Made by a program: the position numbers and the translations under genes. The notes under the pieces are model-generated. The model was not told the origin of the DNA, ran no database searches, and worked only from the letters and a program-made list of their open reading frames with translations. A stretch of 64,000 nucleotides of DNA, taken from Streptomyces sp. NBC_00223 (GTDB lineage Bacteria; Actinomycetota; Actinomycetes; Streptomycetales; Streptomycetaceae). The stretch covers positions 5,021,501 through 5,085,500 of the forward strand of contig NZ_CP108109.1 of the NCBI RefSeq assembly GCF_036199905.1, written 5' to 3'. Shown here piece by piece: positions 25,501 to 33,366 of this stretch; position 1 is the stretch's first letter, and every line of letters begins with the position of its first letter.

Positions 25501-26955
25501 ATGAACGGAACATCAGCCAAGCCGCCGGGCGATGCACGGCCGGGCAGTACGCGGCCGGCGAGCGCCGCCTGGGCGCTGATCATCACCAGCGTCGCCGGAT
25601 TCATGGCGGCGCTCGACAACCTCGTCGTCACCACCGCGCTGCCCTCCATCCGCGAGGACCTCGGCGGCGCGCTGTCCGACCTGGAGTGGACGGTGAACGC
25701 GTACACGCTCACCTTCGCCGTCATCCTGATGTTCGGCGCCTCGCTCGGCGACCGCTTCGGACGGCGGCGGCTCTTCCTGGTCGGCCTGACCATCTTCACC
25801 GCGTCCTCGGCCGCCGCGGCCCTCGCGCCCGGCATCAACGAGCTGATCGCCGCACGTGCCGTCCAGGGCGTCGGGGCGGCCGTCATGATGCCGCTCACCC
25901 TCACCCTGCTCACCGCGGCCGTGCCTGCCGAGCGCCGCGGGATGGCGTACGGGATCTGGGGCGCCGTCAACGGTCTGGCCGTCGCCAGCGGACCCCTCAT
26001 CGGCGGCAGCCTGACCGAGCACATCTCCTGGCACTGGATCTTCTGGCTGAACGTCCCGATCGGCGTCGCCCTCATCCCGCTCGCCCGCCTGCGCCTCAAC
26101 GAGTCGACCGCGCCCGGCGCCCGGCTCGACGCCCGCGGCACCCTGCTGATCAGCCTCGGCCTCTTCGGCGTCGTCTACGCGCTGGTCAACGCGACCTCCC
26201 ACGGCTGGACCAGCGGACGCGTACTGGCCGGGCTGATCGGCGGGACGCTGCTGGTGGCCGCGTTCGTCCGGCACGGGTTCGTCGCGCGGCGGCCGATGCT
26301 GCCCATGCGGCTCTTCGCCAACCGCGGCTTCGCCTCGGTCAACGCGGCCAGCACGCTGATGTTCGTCGGTATGTTCGGGTCGATCTTCCTGCTGAGTCAG
26401 TTCCTGCAGACCGTGATCGGCTACAGCCCCACCGAGGCGGGGCTGCGGATGCTCCCGTGGACCGGGATGCCGATGATCGTCTCCCCGATCGCGGGGTACG
26501 TCTCCGACCGGATCGGCGGCCGGTGGGTCGCGGCCCTCGGACTCGCGCTCCAGGCGATCGGACTCGCCTGGTTCGCGGTCATCGTCTCGCCGGACGTCTC
26601 CTACGTGGCCCAGCTGCCCGCGCTGGTCATCAGCGGGACGGGAATGGCGCTGTTCATCGCGCCCGCGACGAATCTGATGATGCAGTCCGTGCGGGGCGAG
26701 GAGACGGGGATCGCCTCCGGCGCGAACAACGCGCTGCGCGAGATCGGTGGGGCGCTCGGTATCGCGGTCCTCGGGTCGATCTTCTCGGCGCGTGGGGGTT
26801 ACGGGTCCGGGGCGCAGTACGTGGACGGGTTGGTGCCGGCGCTTTGGGTTGGGGCGGGGGTTTTGGTTGCCGGGGTGGTTGCGGCGGCGTGCTATCCCCG
26901 TGTTCCGGGGGTGGGGGTGGCTTCGCCGGAACGGGTTCTGGAACGCGTTGCGTGA
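25501..26955 (+). CDS. MFS exporter, DHA2 (14-TMS EmrB/QacA) family
   Basis: 484-residue polytopic membrane protein; proton-coupled drug or metabolite efflux. N-terminal LDNLVVTTALPSI is the DHA2 motif D1, GASLGDRFGRRRLF is motif A between helices 2 and 3, and the sequence shows about 14 hydrophobic segments. ATG with AGGGGGA about 7 bases upstream. Placement after the NRPS genes and under a paired TetR operator suggests export of, or resistance to, the cluster product. Substrate cannot be read from sequence. The 3' end (from about 26800) has unusually G-rich, less biased codons. Confidence 0.93.
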   Translation: MNGTSAKPPGDARPGSTRPASAAWALIITSVAGFMAALDNLVVTTALPSIREDLGGALSDLEWTVNAYTLTFAVILMFGASLGDRFGRRRLFLVGLTIFTASSAAAALAPGINELIAARAVQGVGAAVMMPLTLTLLTAAVPAERRGMAYGIWGAVNGLAVASGPLIGGSLTEHISWHWIFWLNVPIGVALIPLARLRLNESTAPGARLDARGTLLISLGLFGVVYALVNATSHGWTSGRVLAGLIGGTLLVAAFVRHGFVARRPMLPMRLFANRGFASVNAASTLMFVGMFGSIFLLSQFLQTVIGYSPTEAGLRMLPWTGMPMIVSPIAGYVSDRIGGRWVAALGLALQAIGLAWFAVIVSPDVSYVAQLPALVISGTGMALFIAPATNLMMQSVRGEETGIASGANNALREIGGALGIAVLGSIFSARGGYGSGAQYVDGLVPALWVGAGVLVAGVVAAACYPRVPGVGVASPERVLERVA

Positions 26956-26964
26956 GACGTCTTT

Positions 26965-27022
26965 GGGCGCTTCCCGCGGGTCCCCTGCGCGGGAGCGCCC
27001 ACTGGCCGTGGGGGGCTTTTTT
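26965..27022 (+). terminator. Terminator after the MFS gene
   Basis: GGGCGCTTCCCGCG (26965-26978) pairs with CGCGGGAGCGCCC (26988-27000) with one bulge; a T-rich GGCTTTTTTG follows at 27015-27023. It begins 10 bases after the MFS stop and closes the cluster. Confidence 0.6.
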
Positions 27023-27037
27023 GACCCGCCCGCCCAC

Positions 27038-27227
27038 CCGTGCGAGTGCGTTTCCGTCTGCGGGTGCAACCCGTGGGCGGGTCGGGGCCAGTCCGGAGGT
27101 ATCTCCTCGAACTGCGAACGTTTCCGATTCGTTTTCGGCTTCACCGCCGGTGTTGCGTTCGCAGTTCTGCGGGGACACCTCCTCCCCGTCCCCTTCGGCC
27201 GGTTGGCGGCGAACGGTCGCGGGGGGT
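27038..27227. repeat. Left arm of long imperfect inverted repeat
   Basis: Two blocks (27038-27097 and 27159-27227) recur in reverse complement at 28825-28885 and 28672-28741. The first contains GTGCGAGTGCGTTTCCGTCT, the second CACCTCCTCCCCGTCCCCTT. The intervening part aligns too (CGAACTGCGAACG against its complement) with indels. The arms frame a DUF433/DUF5615 gene pair. No protein is encoded in this arm, and the stretch 26956-27628 has no convincing gene. Confidence 0.75.
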
Positions 27228-27356
27228 GATGGAAAACGTCCGACCGGAGAAACGCGCACGTTGTCTCGACCTGCCAGTTGGCCACCCCGTACGAACCGAC
27301 CGCCGCCGACGGCGAGGTCGCCACCCACTGGAGGACAGAAAGCCGACATCCCGCCC

Positions 27357-27411
27357 GCACGGGCGAGCGAAGCGAGATGGGGGTACCCCCAGGCGGAGCT
27401 CTGGGGGAGGG
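27357..27411 (+). repeat. 55-bp direct repeat, copy 1
   Basis: Identical over 55 bases to 28880-28934. Contains GCGAGCGAAGCGAGA, the perfect palindrome GGGGGTACCCCC and the hairpin CCCCCAG ... CTGGGGG. Elements of this look recur in Streptomyces intergenic DNA. A second, shorter direct repeat (CCACGGACG ... TTGCGGGGG) follows at 27427-27460 with its partner at 28627-28659. Confidence 0.8.
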
Positions 27412-27628
27412 TGGGGAACACTCCCGCCACGGACGCGCACCTTGCGGGGGAACGTCGGGGCAACGTGCCCCTCCGCGCTCTCCGCACACCTGATTCACCC
27501 GTGAAGGCGTACCAAGGGGCTGTTTCGACCACCTGGTGGCGCCGTCGATCGCGGAGCTGGGATGCTTGGGCACACGGAACCGTATGGAACCGGGCGGAAG
27601 CAGAGAGAACCGGAGGGAGGCACCGGTC

Positions 27629-28261
27629 GTGGCCTATTCGACGCGTATGGCTGCTGCCCTGTCCGGTGCGACCATGGGCCAGCTTCGGTCCTGGCGCCAG
27701 GACCGCGGGAGCGGGCCGATTCTCCGCCCGGAGCTGACTTCCCAGCCGGCCCTCTACTCATTCCGTGATGTGCTGGCGCTGCGTGCCTTCGCTCACCTTC
27801 GCTCGGATGTGTCTCTGCAGAGAATTCGCAAAGCTCTGGTCACGCTGAAGAGCTTCGGCGAGGTCGAGCACCTGTCGAGTTACTCCCTTGTGGCCGAGGG
27901 GGACACGATCCTTCTCGTCGGCGACGATCACGCGACGGACCTCGTCAAACGTCCTGGCCAGCGGGTTATCGCCACCATGGCCGACATTCTTCAGGAGTTC
28001 GCCCCCCGGCCCGGGGTGGTGGTGCCGCACCTTCTGCAGCCCAAGCAGAACGTCAGCGTCGACCCCGAAACGCAGGGCGGGCAGCCGGTGATCACCGGAA
28101 CCCGGGTTCCCTTCGACGCCGTGGCGGAACTGGTGGAGGACGGCGTCCCTCTTGAAAGGATCGGCGATTACTATCCGGGAGTGACGGCGGAAGCAGCTCG
28201 CGACGCCGTGTCGTTCGCCCTTTACGTGGACAGCTACAGCCCAGGACCACGCGCCGCCTGA
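27629..28261 (+). CDS. DUF433 protein with MerR-like N-terminal domain (antitoxin-like)
   Basis: 210-residue protein. The N-terminal part (about 1-95) resembles a MerR-type helix-turn-helix (GATMGQLRSWRQ, then YSFRDVLALRAFAHL). The C-terminal part (about 145-205) is a DUF433 domain with the typical QPVITGTRVPFDAV and LVEDGVPLERI segments. DUF433 proteins are usually paired with DUF5615 PIN-like proteins as candidate antitoxins, and here the DUF5615 gene follows by a one-base TGATG overlap. GTG start with GGAGGGAGG about 8 bases upstream. Less extreme codon bias than neighbours suggests transfer. Confidence 0.85.
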   Translation: MAYSTRMAAALSGATMGQLRSWRQDRGSGPILRPELTSQPALYSFRDVLALRAFAHLRSDVSLQRIRKALVTLKSFGEVEHLSSYSLVAEGDTILLVGDDHATDLVKRPGQRVIATMADILQEFAPRPGVVVPHLLQPKQNVSVDPETQGGQPVITGTRVPFDAVAELVEDGVPLERIGDYYPGVTAEAARDAVSFALYVDSYSPGPRAA

Positions 28262-28608
28262 TGCACATTCTCATCGACGAGAACGTCCCGGTGCCGATGC
28301 TCGAAATGCTCAGGCGAGTCCTCCCCAAGCACGAGATCCGGCACGTCAGCGAGATCAAATGGGCCGGCAAGAAAGATCTCGCACTGCTCCCCGACGCCGC
28401 ACGCAAGGGCTTCCATGCCTTCCTCACCAAGGACGGGCGCCAACTGGAGGTCCCGTCGGAGATCGCCGCGATGCCGCTGATCGTCCGAGAGTTGGATCAG
28501 GCGGAATCGCAGCAGTTGGTGCACATCAAGGGTCTGAATCCCGCCAGCAGGCATCGTTTCGACCTGATCGACCCGGCGAAGTCCACACCGAGCTACTGGC
28601 CCCGATAG
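28261..28608 (+). CDS. DUF5615 PIN-like protein (toxin-like)
   Basis: 115-residue protein beginning HILIDENVPVPML, the signature of DUF5615 PIN-like domains, with Asp6 and Glu7 at the first acidic site and TKDGRQ in the second. PIN-domain toxins are ribonucleases; activity of this subgroup is assumed from family. Directly coupled to the upstream DUF433 gene. The pair forms a toxin-antitoxin-like module enclosed by inverted repeats. Confidence 0.83.
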   Translation: MHILIDENVPVPMLEMLRRVLPKHEIRHVSEIKWAGKKDLALLPDAARKGFHAFLTKDGRQLEVPSEIAAMPLIVRELDQAESQQLVHIKGLNPASRHRFDLIDPAKSTPSYWPR

Positions 28609-28671
28609 ACCCGGCCCCCAGCCTCACCACGGACGGGCACGTTGCGGGGGACGTAGGGGTAGCCCCCCTCA

Positions 28672-28885
28672 ACCACCCCGCGACCGTCAGCCGCCAACCG
28701 GAGCGGAGGGGACGGGGAGGAGGTGTCACCGCAGAAATGCGCAGACTCCCGGGCACCAACCTCAAAGAACGTCGCTTGCGCAGTTCGTGGGGGCACCTCC
28801 CAGCGGTAGCTGGGGGAGAGACGTGTCCGGACTGGCCCCGACCCGGCCACAGGTTGCACCCGCAGACGGAGACGCACTCGCACGG
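28672..28885. repeat. Right arm of long imperfect inverted repeat
   Basis: Reverse-complement partner of 27038-27227 (blocks 28672-28741 and 28825-28885). It differs by an extra element near 28786-28818, GGGGGCACCTCCCAGCGG with GCTGGGGGAG, itself a small inverted repeat. The interval 28609-28966 holds these repeats and no gene. Confidence 0.75.
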
Positions 28886-28934
28886 GCGAGCGAAGCGAGA
28901 TGGGGGTACCCCCAGGCGGAGCTCTGGGGGAGGG
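28880..28934 (+). repeat. 55-bp direct repeat, copy 2
   Basis: Identical to 27357-27411. Ends 32 bases before the murB start, so the murB promoter must lie in or next to the repeat. Confidence 0.8.
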
Positions 28935-28966
28935 GTGGGAAAGACAACCGAGAATAAGCTGAGCGC

Positions 28967-30022
28967 GTGGACGCAACAAAGAACGCCCCCCTCGCCCCCC
29001 TCACGACCCTCCGGCTCGGCGGCCCGGCCGCCCGGCTCGTGACGGCGCGTACCGACGCCGCCCTCGTCGAAGCCGTACGGGCGGCGGACCGAAAGGGCGT
29101 CCCGACGCTTCTGATCGCCGGCGGCAGCAACCTCCTCATCGCCGACGACGGCTTCGACGGCACGGCGATCCGCATCGCCACCCAGGGCGTCGAACTGCAC
29201 GGCAGCACCCTTGAGCTGGCCGCCGGCGAGAACTGGTCCGACGCGGTCGCCGCGACCGTCCGGGCCGGTTTGGCCGGAATCGAGTGCCTGGCCGGCGTCC
29301 CGGGCTCCGCGGGGGCGACCCCGATCCAGAACGTCGGCGCCTACGGCCAGGACGTCTCAGCCACGATCACGGAAGTGGTCGCCTACGACCGCACGGCGGA
29401 CGAGACGGTCACGCTCCCCGCCGCCGCCTGCGGCTTCGCGTACCGGAGCAGCCGTTTCAAGGAGGAGCCGAGCCGTTACGTCGTCCTGCGCGTGCGGTTC
29501 GCGCTGGAGGACGCGGGTGGGCTGTCCGGCCCGATCGCGTACGCGGAGACCGCGAGGGCGCTGGGCGTGGAGCCCGGCGAACGGGTCCCGCTTGCGAAGG
29601 CCCGCGCGACCGTACTGGCGCTGCGCGCGAGCAAGGGCATGGTGCTGGACGACCGGGATCACGACACGTGGTCGGCGGGTTCGTTCTTCACCAACCCGGT
29701 GCTGACCGCCGCCGAGTACGAGAAGTTCCTCGCGAAGGTCCAGGAGAAGCTGGGCCCGGAGGTGGCGCCGCCCGCGTACCCGGCGGGGGAGGGCCGTACG
29801 AAGACCTCGGCGGCCTGGCTGATCGACAAGGCGGGCTTCACCAAGGGCTACGGCGCTGGCCCGGCCCGTATCTCCACCAAGCACACCCTCGCCCTGACCA
29901 ACCGCGGCGCCGCCACCACCGAGGACCTGCTGACCCTGGCCCGCGAGGTGCGGGACGGCGTTCATGCGGCGTTCGGCGTGACGCTGGTCAACGAGCCGGT
30001 GATGGTCGGCGTCAGCCTCTAG
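28967..30022 (+). CDS. murB: UDP-N-acetylmuramate dehydrogenase
   Basis: Flavoenzyme that reduces UDP-GlcNAc-enolpyruvate to UDP-MurNAc in peptidoglycan synthesis. 351 residues. FAD-binding segment AGGSNLLIADDGF (about 47-59), ECLAGVPGSAGATPIQNVGAYGQ (about 105-127), AYRSSRFK with the active-site Arg, and the GSFFTNPV serine loop near 241 (type I MurB). GTG start; no good Shine-Dalgarno is seen. The TAG stop overlaps the convergent adenosine deaminase by 11 bases. Confidence 0.95.
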   Translation: MDATKNAPLAPLTTLRLGGPAARLVTARTDAALVEAVRAADRKGVPTLLIAGGSNLLIADDGFDGTAIRIATQGVELHGSTLELAAGENWSDAVAATVRAGLAGIECLAGVPGSAGATPIQNVGAYGQDVSATITEVVAYDRTADETVTLPAAACGFAYRSSRFKEEPSRYVVLRVRFALEDAGGLSGPIAYAETARALGVEPGERVPLAKARATVLALRASKGMVLDDRDHDTWSAGSFFTNPVLTAAEYEKFLAKVQEKLGPEVAPPAYPAGEGRTKTSAAWLIDKAGFTKGYGAGPARISTKHTLALTNRGAATTEDLLTLAREVRDGVHAAFGVTLVNEPVMVGVSL

Positions 30023-31082
30023 CCGTACCTACGTGGGCGCCCGCCTGGGCCGGCGCGCCCACCCACGTGTCCACGTCAGCCAGCATCCGCGTCCGTACCT
30101 CTTCCGGTGCCCGCGACGCCCTTATCGACTGCCGGGCCAGCTCCGCCAGTTCCTCGTCGGTGAAGGCGTGCACGTCCCGGGCGATCTCGTACTGCGCGGC
30201 CAGCCGCGAGCCGAACAGCAGCGGGTCGTCCGCGCCGAGCGCCATCGGCACCCCGGCCTCGTAGAGGGTCCGCAGCGGTACGTCCTCGGGCTTGTCGTAG
30301 ACGCCGAGGGCCACGTTGGAGGCCGGGCAGACCTCGCAGGTGACACCCGAGTCGGCCAGCCGGCGCAGCAGATACGGGTCCTCGGCGGCGCGCACGCCGT
30401 GGCCGACGCGCTGCGCGTGCAGGTCGTCGAGGCAGTCGCGGACGCTGGCGGGACCGGACAGTTCGCCGCCGTGCGGGGCCGCGAGCAGGCCGCCCTCGCG
30501 GGCGATGGCGAAGGCGCGGTCGAAGTCCCGTGCCAGGCCCCGGCGTTCGTCGTTGGAGAGGCCGAAGCCGACCACCCCGCGGTCGGCGTAGCGCACGGCG
30601 AGGCGGGCCAGCGTACGGGCGTCGAGCGGGTGCTTCATCCGGTTCGCGGCGACGACCACGGCCATCCCCACCCCGGTGTCGCGCGAGGCGGCCTGTACGG
30701 CGTCGAGGATGATCTCCATCGTGGGGATCAGCCCGCCCAGTCGGGGGGCGTACGAGGTCGGGTCGACCTGTATCTCCAGCCAGCCCGAGCCGTCGGCGGC
30801 GTCCTCCTCGGCGGCCTCGCGGACCAGTCGCTGGATGTCCTCGGGCGTGCGCAGACAGGAACGGGCGATGTCGTAGAGCCGCTGGAAGCGGAACCAGCCG
30901 CGTTCGTCGGTGGCCCGCAGTTCGGGCGGTTCCCCGGAGGTCAGGGCCTCGGGCAGATGGACGCCGTGTTTGTCGGCCAGCTCCAGCAGGGTGGTGGGCC
31001 GCATGGAACCGGTGAAGTGCAGATGCAGATGTGCTTTGGGGAGCGCGCGGATCTCGCGTGCCGTTCGTACCTCGCGTGCCAT
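30012..31082 (-). CDS. add: Adenosine deaminase family protein
   Basis: Zinc hydrolase converting adenosine or deoxyadenosine to the inosine form; 356 residues. Zinc ligands in KAHLHLHFTGSM (HxH, about 17-21), the HGVRAAED region, and GADDPLLFGS with the metal-binding aspartate. Start ATG at 31082. Convergent with murB, sharing 11 bp at the 3' ends. Murine-type ADA/ADAL ambiguity remains, since actinobacterial members can act on related aminopurines. Located between murB and aspC as in other Streptomyces. Confidence 0.9.
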   Translation of the reverse strand: MAREVRTAREIRALPKAHLHLHFTGSMRPTTLLELADKHGVHLPEALTSGEPPELRATDERGWFRFQRLYDIARSCLRTPEDIQRLVREAAEEDAADGSGWLEIQVDPTSYAPRLGGLIPTMEIILDAVQAASRDTGVGMAVVVAANRMKHPLDARTLARLAVRYADRGVVGFGLSNDERRGLARDFDRAFAIAREGGLLAAPHGGELSGPASVRDCLDDLHAQRVGHGVRAAEDPYLLRRLADSGVTCEVCPASNVALGVYDKPEDVPLRTLYEAGVPMALGADDPLLFGSRLAAQYEIARDVHAFTDEELAELARQSIRASRAPEEVRTRMLADVDTWVGAPAQAGAHVGTARG

Positions 31083-31103
31083 TCCCAGATCCTGCTATAC
31101 GAC

Positions 31104-31140
31104 AGCCCCCGCCCGGAACCACTTTCTCCGAACGGGGGCT
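31104..31140. terminator. Hairpin between aspC and add
   Basis: AGCCCCCG and CGGGGGCT arms (8 bp) separated by 21 bases. On the minus strand it lies after aspC and just before the adenosine deaminase start, so it may end aspC transcription or form the add leader. Confidence 0.45.
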
Positions 31141-31205
31141 TGCTCGAATGTGTGAGCGGGCCTGGGCGGGGGCCGGCGGGCGTGCGGTGTGACGAGATTC
31201 GCAGC

Positions 31206-31287
31206 CTAGGACGCGAACACGATCGTCACCCAGGGCGCGAACGGCGTCCGTCACCTAGGACGCGAACGAACCCGCGAGGACGCGAAC
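31206..31287. repeat. Four spaced copies of AGGACGCGAAC
   Basis: CTAGGACGCGAAC at 31206-31218 and 31255-31267, with variants CAGGGCGCGAAC at 31231-31242 and GAGGACGCGAAC at 31276-31287. Copies are spaced about 24, 25 and 20 bases, close to two helical turns. They lie between aspC and add; function unknown. Confidence 0.6.
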
Positions 31288-31318
31288 GACCCCGCCGCCC
31301 GAGGCGGGAGGCCCGTCC

Positions 31319-32569
31319 TCAGTCCGTCGCCTCGCCGAGCAGCTTCTGGAGCCGCGAGACGCCCTCGACCAGGTCGTCGTCGCCGAGCGCGTAGGAAAGC
31401 CGCAGGTAACCGGGGGTGCCGAAGGCCTCGCCGGGGACGACCGCGACCTCGACCTCGTCCAGGATCAGCGCGGCCAGCTCGACCGAGTCGGCCGGGCGCT
31501 TGCCGCGGATCTCCTTGCCGAGCAGGCCCTTCACCGACGGATAGGCGTAGAAGGCGCCCTCGGGGACCGGGCAGACCACGCCGTCGATCTCGTTGAGCAT
31601 CCGCACGATGGTCTGGCGGCGGCGGTCGAAGGCGGCGCGCATCTCGGCGACCGCCTCCAGGTCACCGGTCACGGCGGTCAGCGCGGCGGCCTGAGCCACG
31701 TTGTTGACGTTGGAGGTGGCGTGCGACTGGAGGTTGGTCGCGGCCTTCACGACGTCCTTCGGGCCGATGATCCACCCGACCCGCCAGCCGGTCATGGCGT
31801 AGGTCTTCGCGACACCGTTCACCACGATGCACTTGTCGCGCAGCTCGGGGACGATCGCCGGGAGCGAGGTGAAGGTCGCGTCGCCGTAGACCAGGTGCTC
31901 GTAGATCTCGTCGGTGAGCACCCACAGGCCGTGCTCGACGGCCCAGCGGCCGATCGCCTCGGTCTCGGCCTCGCTGTAGACCGCGCCCGTCGGGTTGGAC
32001 GGCGAGACGAAGAGCACGACCTTGGTCCGCTCGGTGCGGGCCGCCTCCAGCTGCTCGACCGACACCCGGTAGCCGGTGGTCTCGTCGGCGACGACCTCGA
32101 CCGGCACGCCGCCCGCGAGGCGGATCGACTCGGGGTAGGTGGTCCAGTACGGCGCGGGGACGATGACCTCGTCGCCCGGGTCGAGGATGGCGGCGAAGGC
32201 CTCGTAGATGGCCTGCTTGCCGCCGTTGGTCACCAGGACCTGCGAGGCGTCGACCTCGTAGCCGGAGTCGCGGAGCGTCTTGGCGGCGATCGCGGCCTTC
32301 AGCTCCGGCAGACCGCCGGCCGGGGTGTAGCGGTGGTACTTCGGGTTGCGACAGGCCTCGACGGCGGCCTCGACGATGTAGTCGGGCGTCGGGAAGTCGG
32401 GCTCCCCGGCGCCGAAGCCGATCACGGGGCGCCCGGCGGCCTTGAGGGCCTTGGCCTTGGCGTCCACGGCCAGCGTCGCTGACTCGGAGATCGACCCGAC
32501 GCGGGCGGACACCCGCCGTTCGGGGGCGGAGGGTACGGACGGGGTGGCTGCGGGGGTAGCTGCGCTCAT
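31319..32569 (-). CDS. aspC: Pyridoxal-phosphate aminotransferase (aspartate type)
   Basis: 416-residue fold-type I class I/II aminotransferase. FGAGEPDFPTPDYI near 50, TNGGKQAIYEAF (PLP phosphate region), SPSNPTGAVY, and the PLP lysine in NGVAKTYAMTGWRVGW, then the C-terminal arginine region GYLRLSYALGDD. The open frame extends upstream to 32710 without family similarity; ATG 32569 gives the standard N terminus. It sits just upstream of tRNA-Trp and secE in the usual Streptomyces order and most likely interconverts aspartate and oxaloacetate. Confidence 0.92.
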   Translation of the reverse strand: MSAATPAATPSVPSAPERRVSARVGSISESATLAVDAKAKALKAAGRPVIGFGAGEPDFPTPDYIVEAAVEACRNPKYHRYTPAGGLPELKAAIAAKTLRDSGYEVDASQVLVTNGGKQAIYEAFAAILDPGDEVIVPAPYWTTYPESIRLAGGVPVEVVADETTGYRVSVEQLEAARTERTKVVLFVSPSNPTGAVYSEAETEAIGRWAVEHGLWVLTDEIYEHLVYGDATFTSLPAIVPELRDKCIVVNGVAKTYAMTGWRVGWIIGPKDVVKAATNLQSHATSNVNNVAQAAALTAVTGDLEAVAEMRAAFDRRRQTIVRMLNEIDGVVCPVPEGAFYAYPSVKGLLGKEIRGKRPADSVELAALILDEVEVAVVPGEAFGTPGYLRLSYALGDDDLVEGVSRLQKLLGEATD

Positions 32570-32828
32570 GACTGCATGGTCCCAGACCGGGTAGGGGGCA
32601 GGCATCAGGGTTTGCGGAGCCCGTTGGACGGTTCTGGGGAGCCAAAAGGGGCCTGTTGGAGGTTTACGGAGGCGGTGGGACGGTTTGCGACGGTACTCGG
32701 ACCCGATCATGAAGCTTGTCGAAGCGGATCATGCACAAGACGTTCGACGGGGAGCCTCCGAACCCGTACACTCAACCGTCGGTGGCCCTCCCAGCGGCAC
32801 GCTTGCGGTACGTTGGGGGAGTCAGCGT

Positions 32829-32901
32829 AGGGTCGTAGCTCAATTGGTAGAGCACTGGTCTCCAAAACCAGCGGTTGGGGGTTCAAGTCCCTCCGGCCCT
32901 G
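32829..32901 (+). tRNA. tRNA-Trp (anticodon CCA)
   Basis: 73-nt tRNA. Acceptor AGGGTCG pairs with CGGCCCT (one wobble), discriminator G. Anticodon stem CTGGT/ACCAG holds loop CTCCAAA, giving CCA. T arm GGGGGTTCAAGTCCCTC. A possible promoter is TACACT near 32766-32771, with TTCGAC 18 bases upstream. Confidence 0.95.
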
Positions 32902-32996
32902 CTCCACACGTCCAACGATGGGCGTGGGCAGGTAAGCACTCGCCGTACCGCGCGACGGGCGCGGCATGGCCACGACCCGGAGTCAGGTGAGGACAA

Positions 32997-33290
32997 GTGA
33001 CTGAGATCACGGACTCCATTGAGGTTCCTGAGCCTGGCGCGACTCAGGACGACTCGGAGACCGAGAAGAAGTCCCGCCGCGGTGGCAAGCGCGGCAAGAA
33101 GGGACCGTTCGGTCGCCTTGCTCTCTTCTACCGCCAGATCATCGCGGAACTGCGCAAGGTCGTCTGGCCGAACCGAAATGACCTCACGACGTACACCACT
33201 GTGGTGATCATGTTCGTTGTCGTCATGATCGCGTTCGTGAGCGTGGTTGACTATGGCTTCGGGAAGCTCATCGGCTACGTTTTCGGCTGA
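32997..33290 (+). CDS. secE: Preprotein translocase subunit SecE
   Basis: 97-residue essential subunit of the SecYEG channel. A charged N-terminal region with the basic RRGGKRGKKG cluster, the conserved amphipathic ELRKVVWPNRND, and one transmembrane segment (about 67-92). GTG start; GTGAGGACA just upstream can serve as ribosome site. First gene of the secE-nusG pair. Confidence 0.95.
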   Translation: MTEITDSIEVPEPGATQDDSETEKKSRRGGKRGKKGPFGRLALFYRQIIAELRKVVWPNRNDLTTYTTVVIMFVVVMIAFVSVVDYGFGKLIGYVFG

Positions 33291-33366
33291 TCCACAGCGG
33301 AAGGCGTCGAGTCACGGGCGCCTGCCCGCATGTTCCACCCCTTGAAGTCAGGAAGAAGCAGTCACC

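Noticed and set aside
32570..32710. 47-codon N-terminal extension of the aminotransferase
   Set aside because: The added segment is Arg/Pro-rich and lies in the promoter region of tRNA-Trp; the ATG at 32569 gives the family N terminus.
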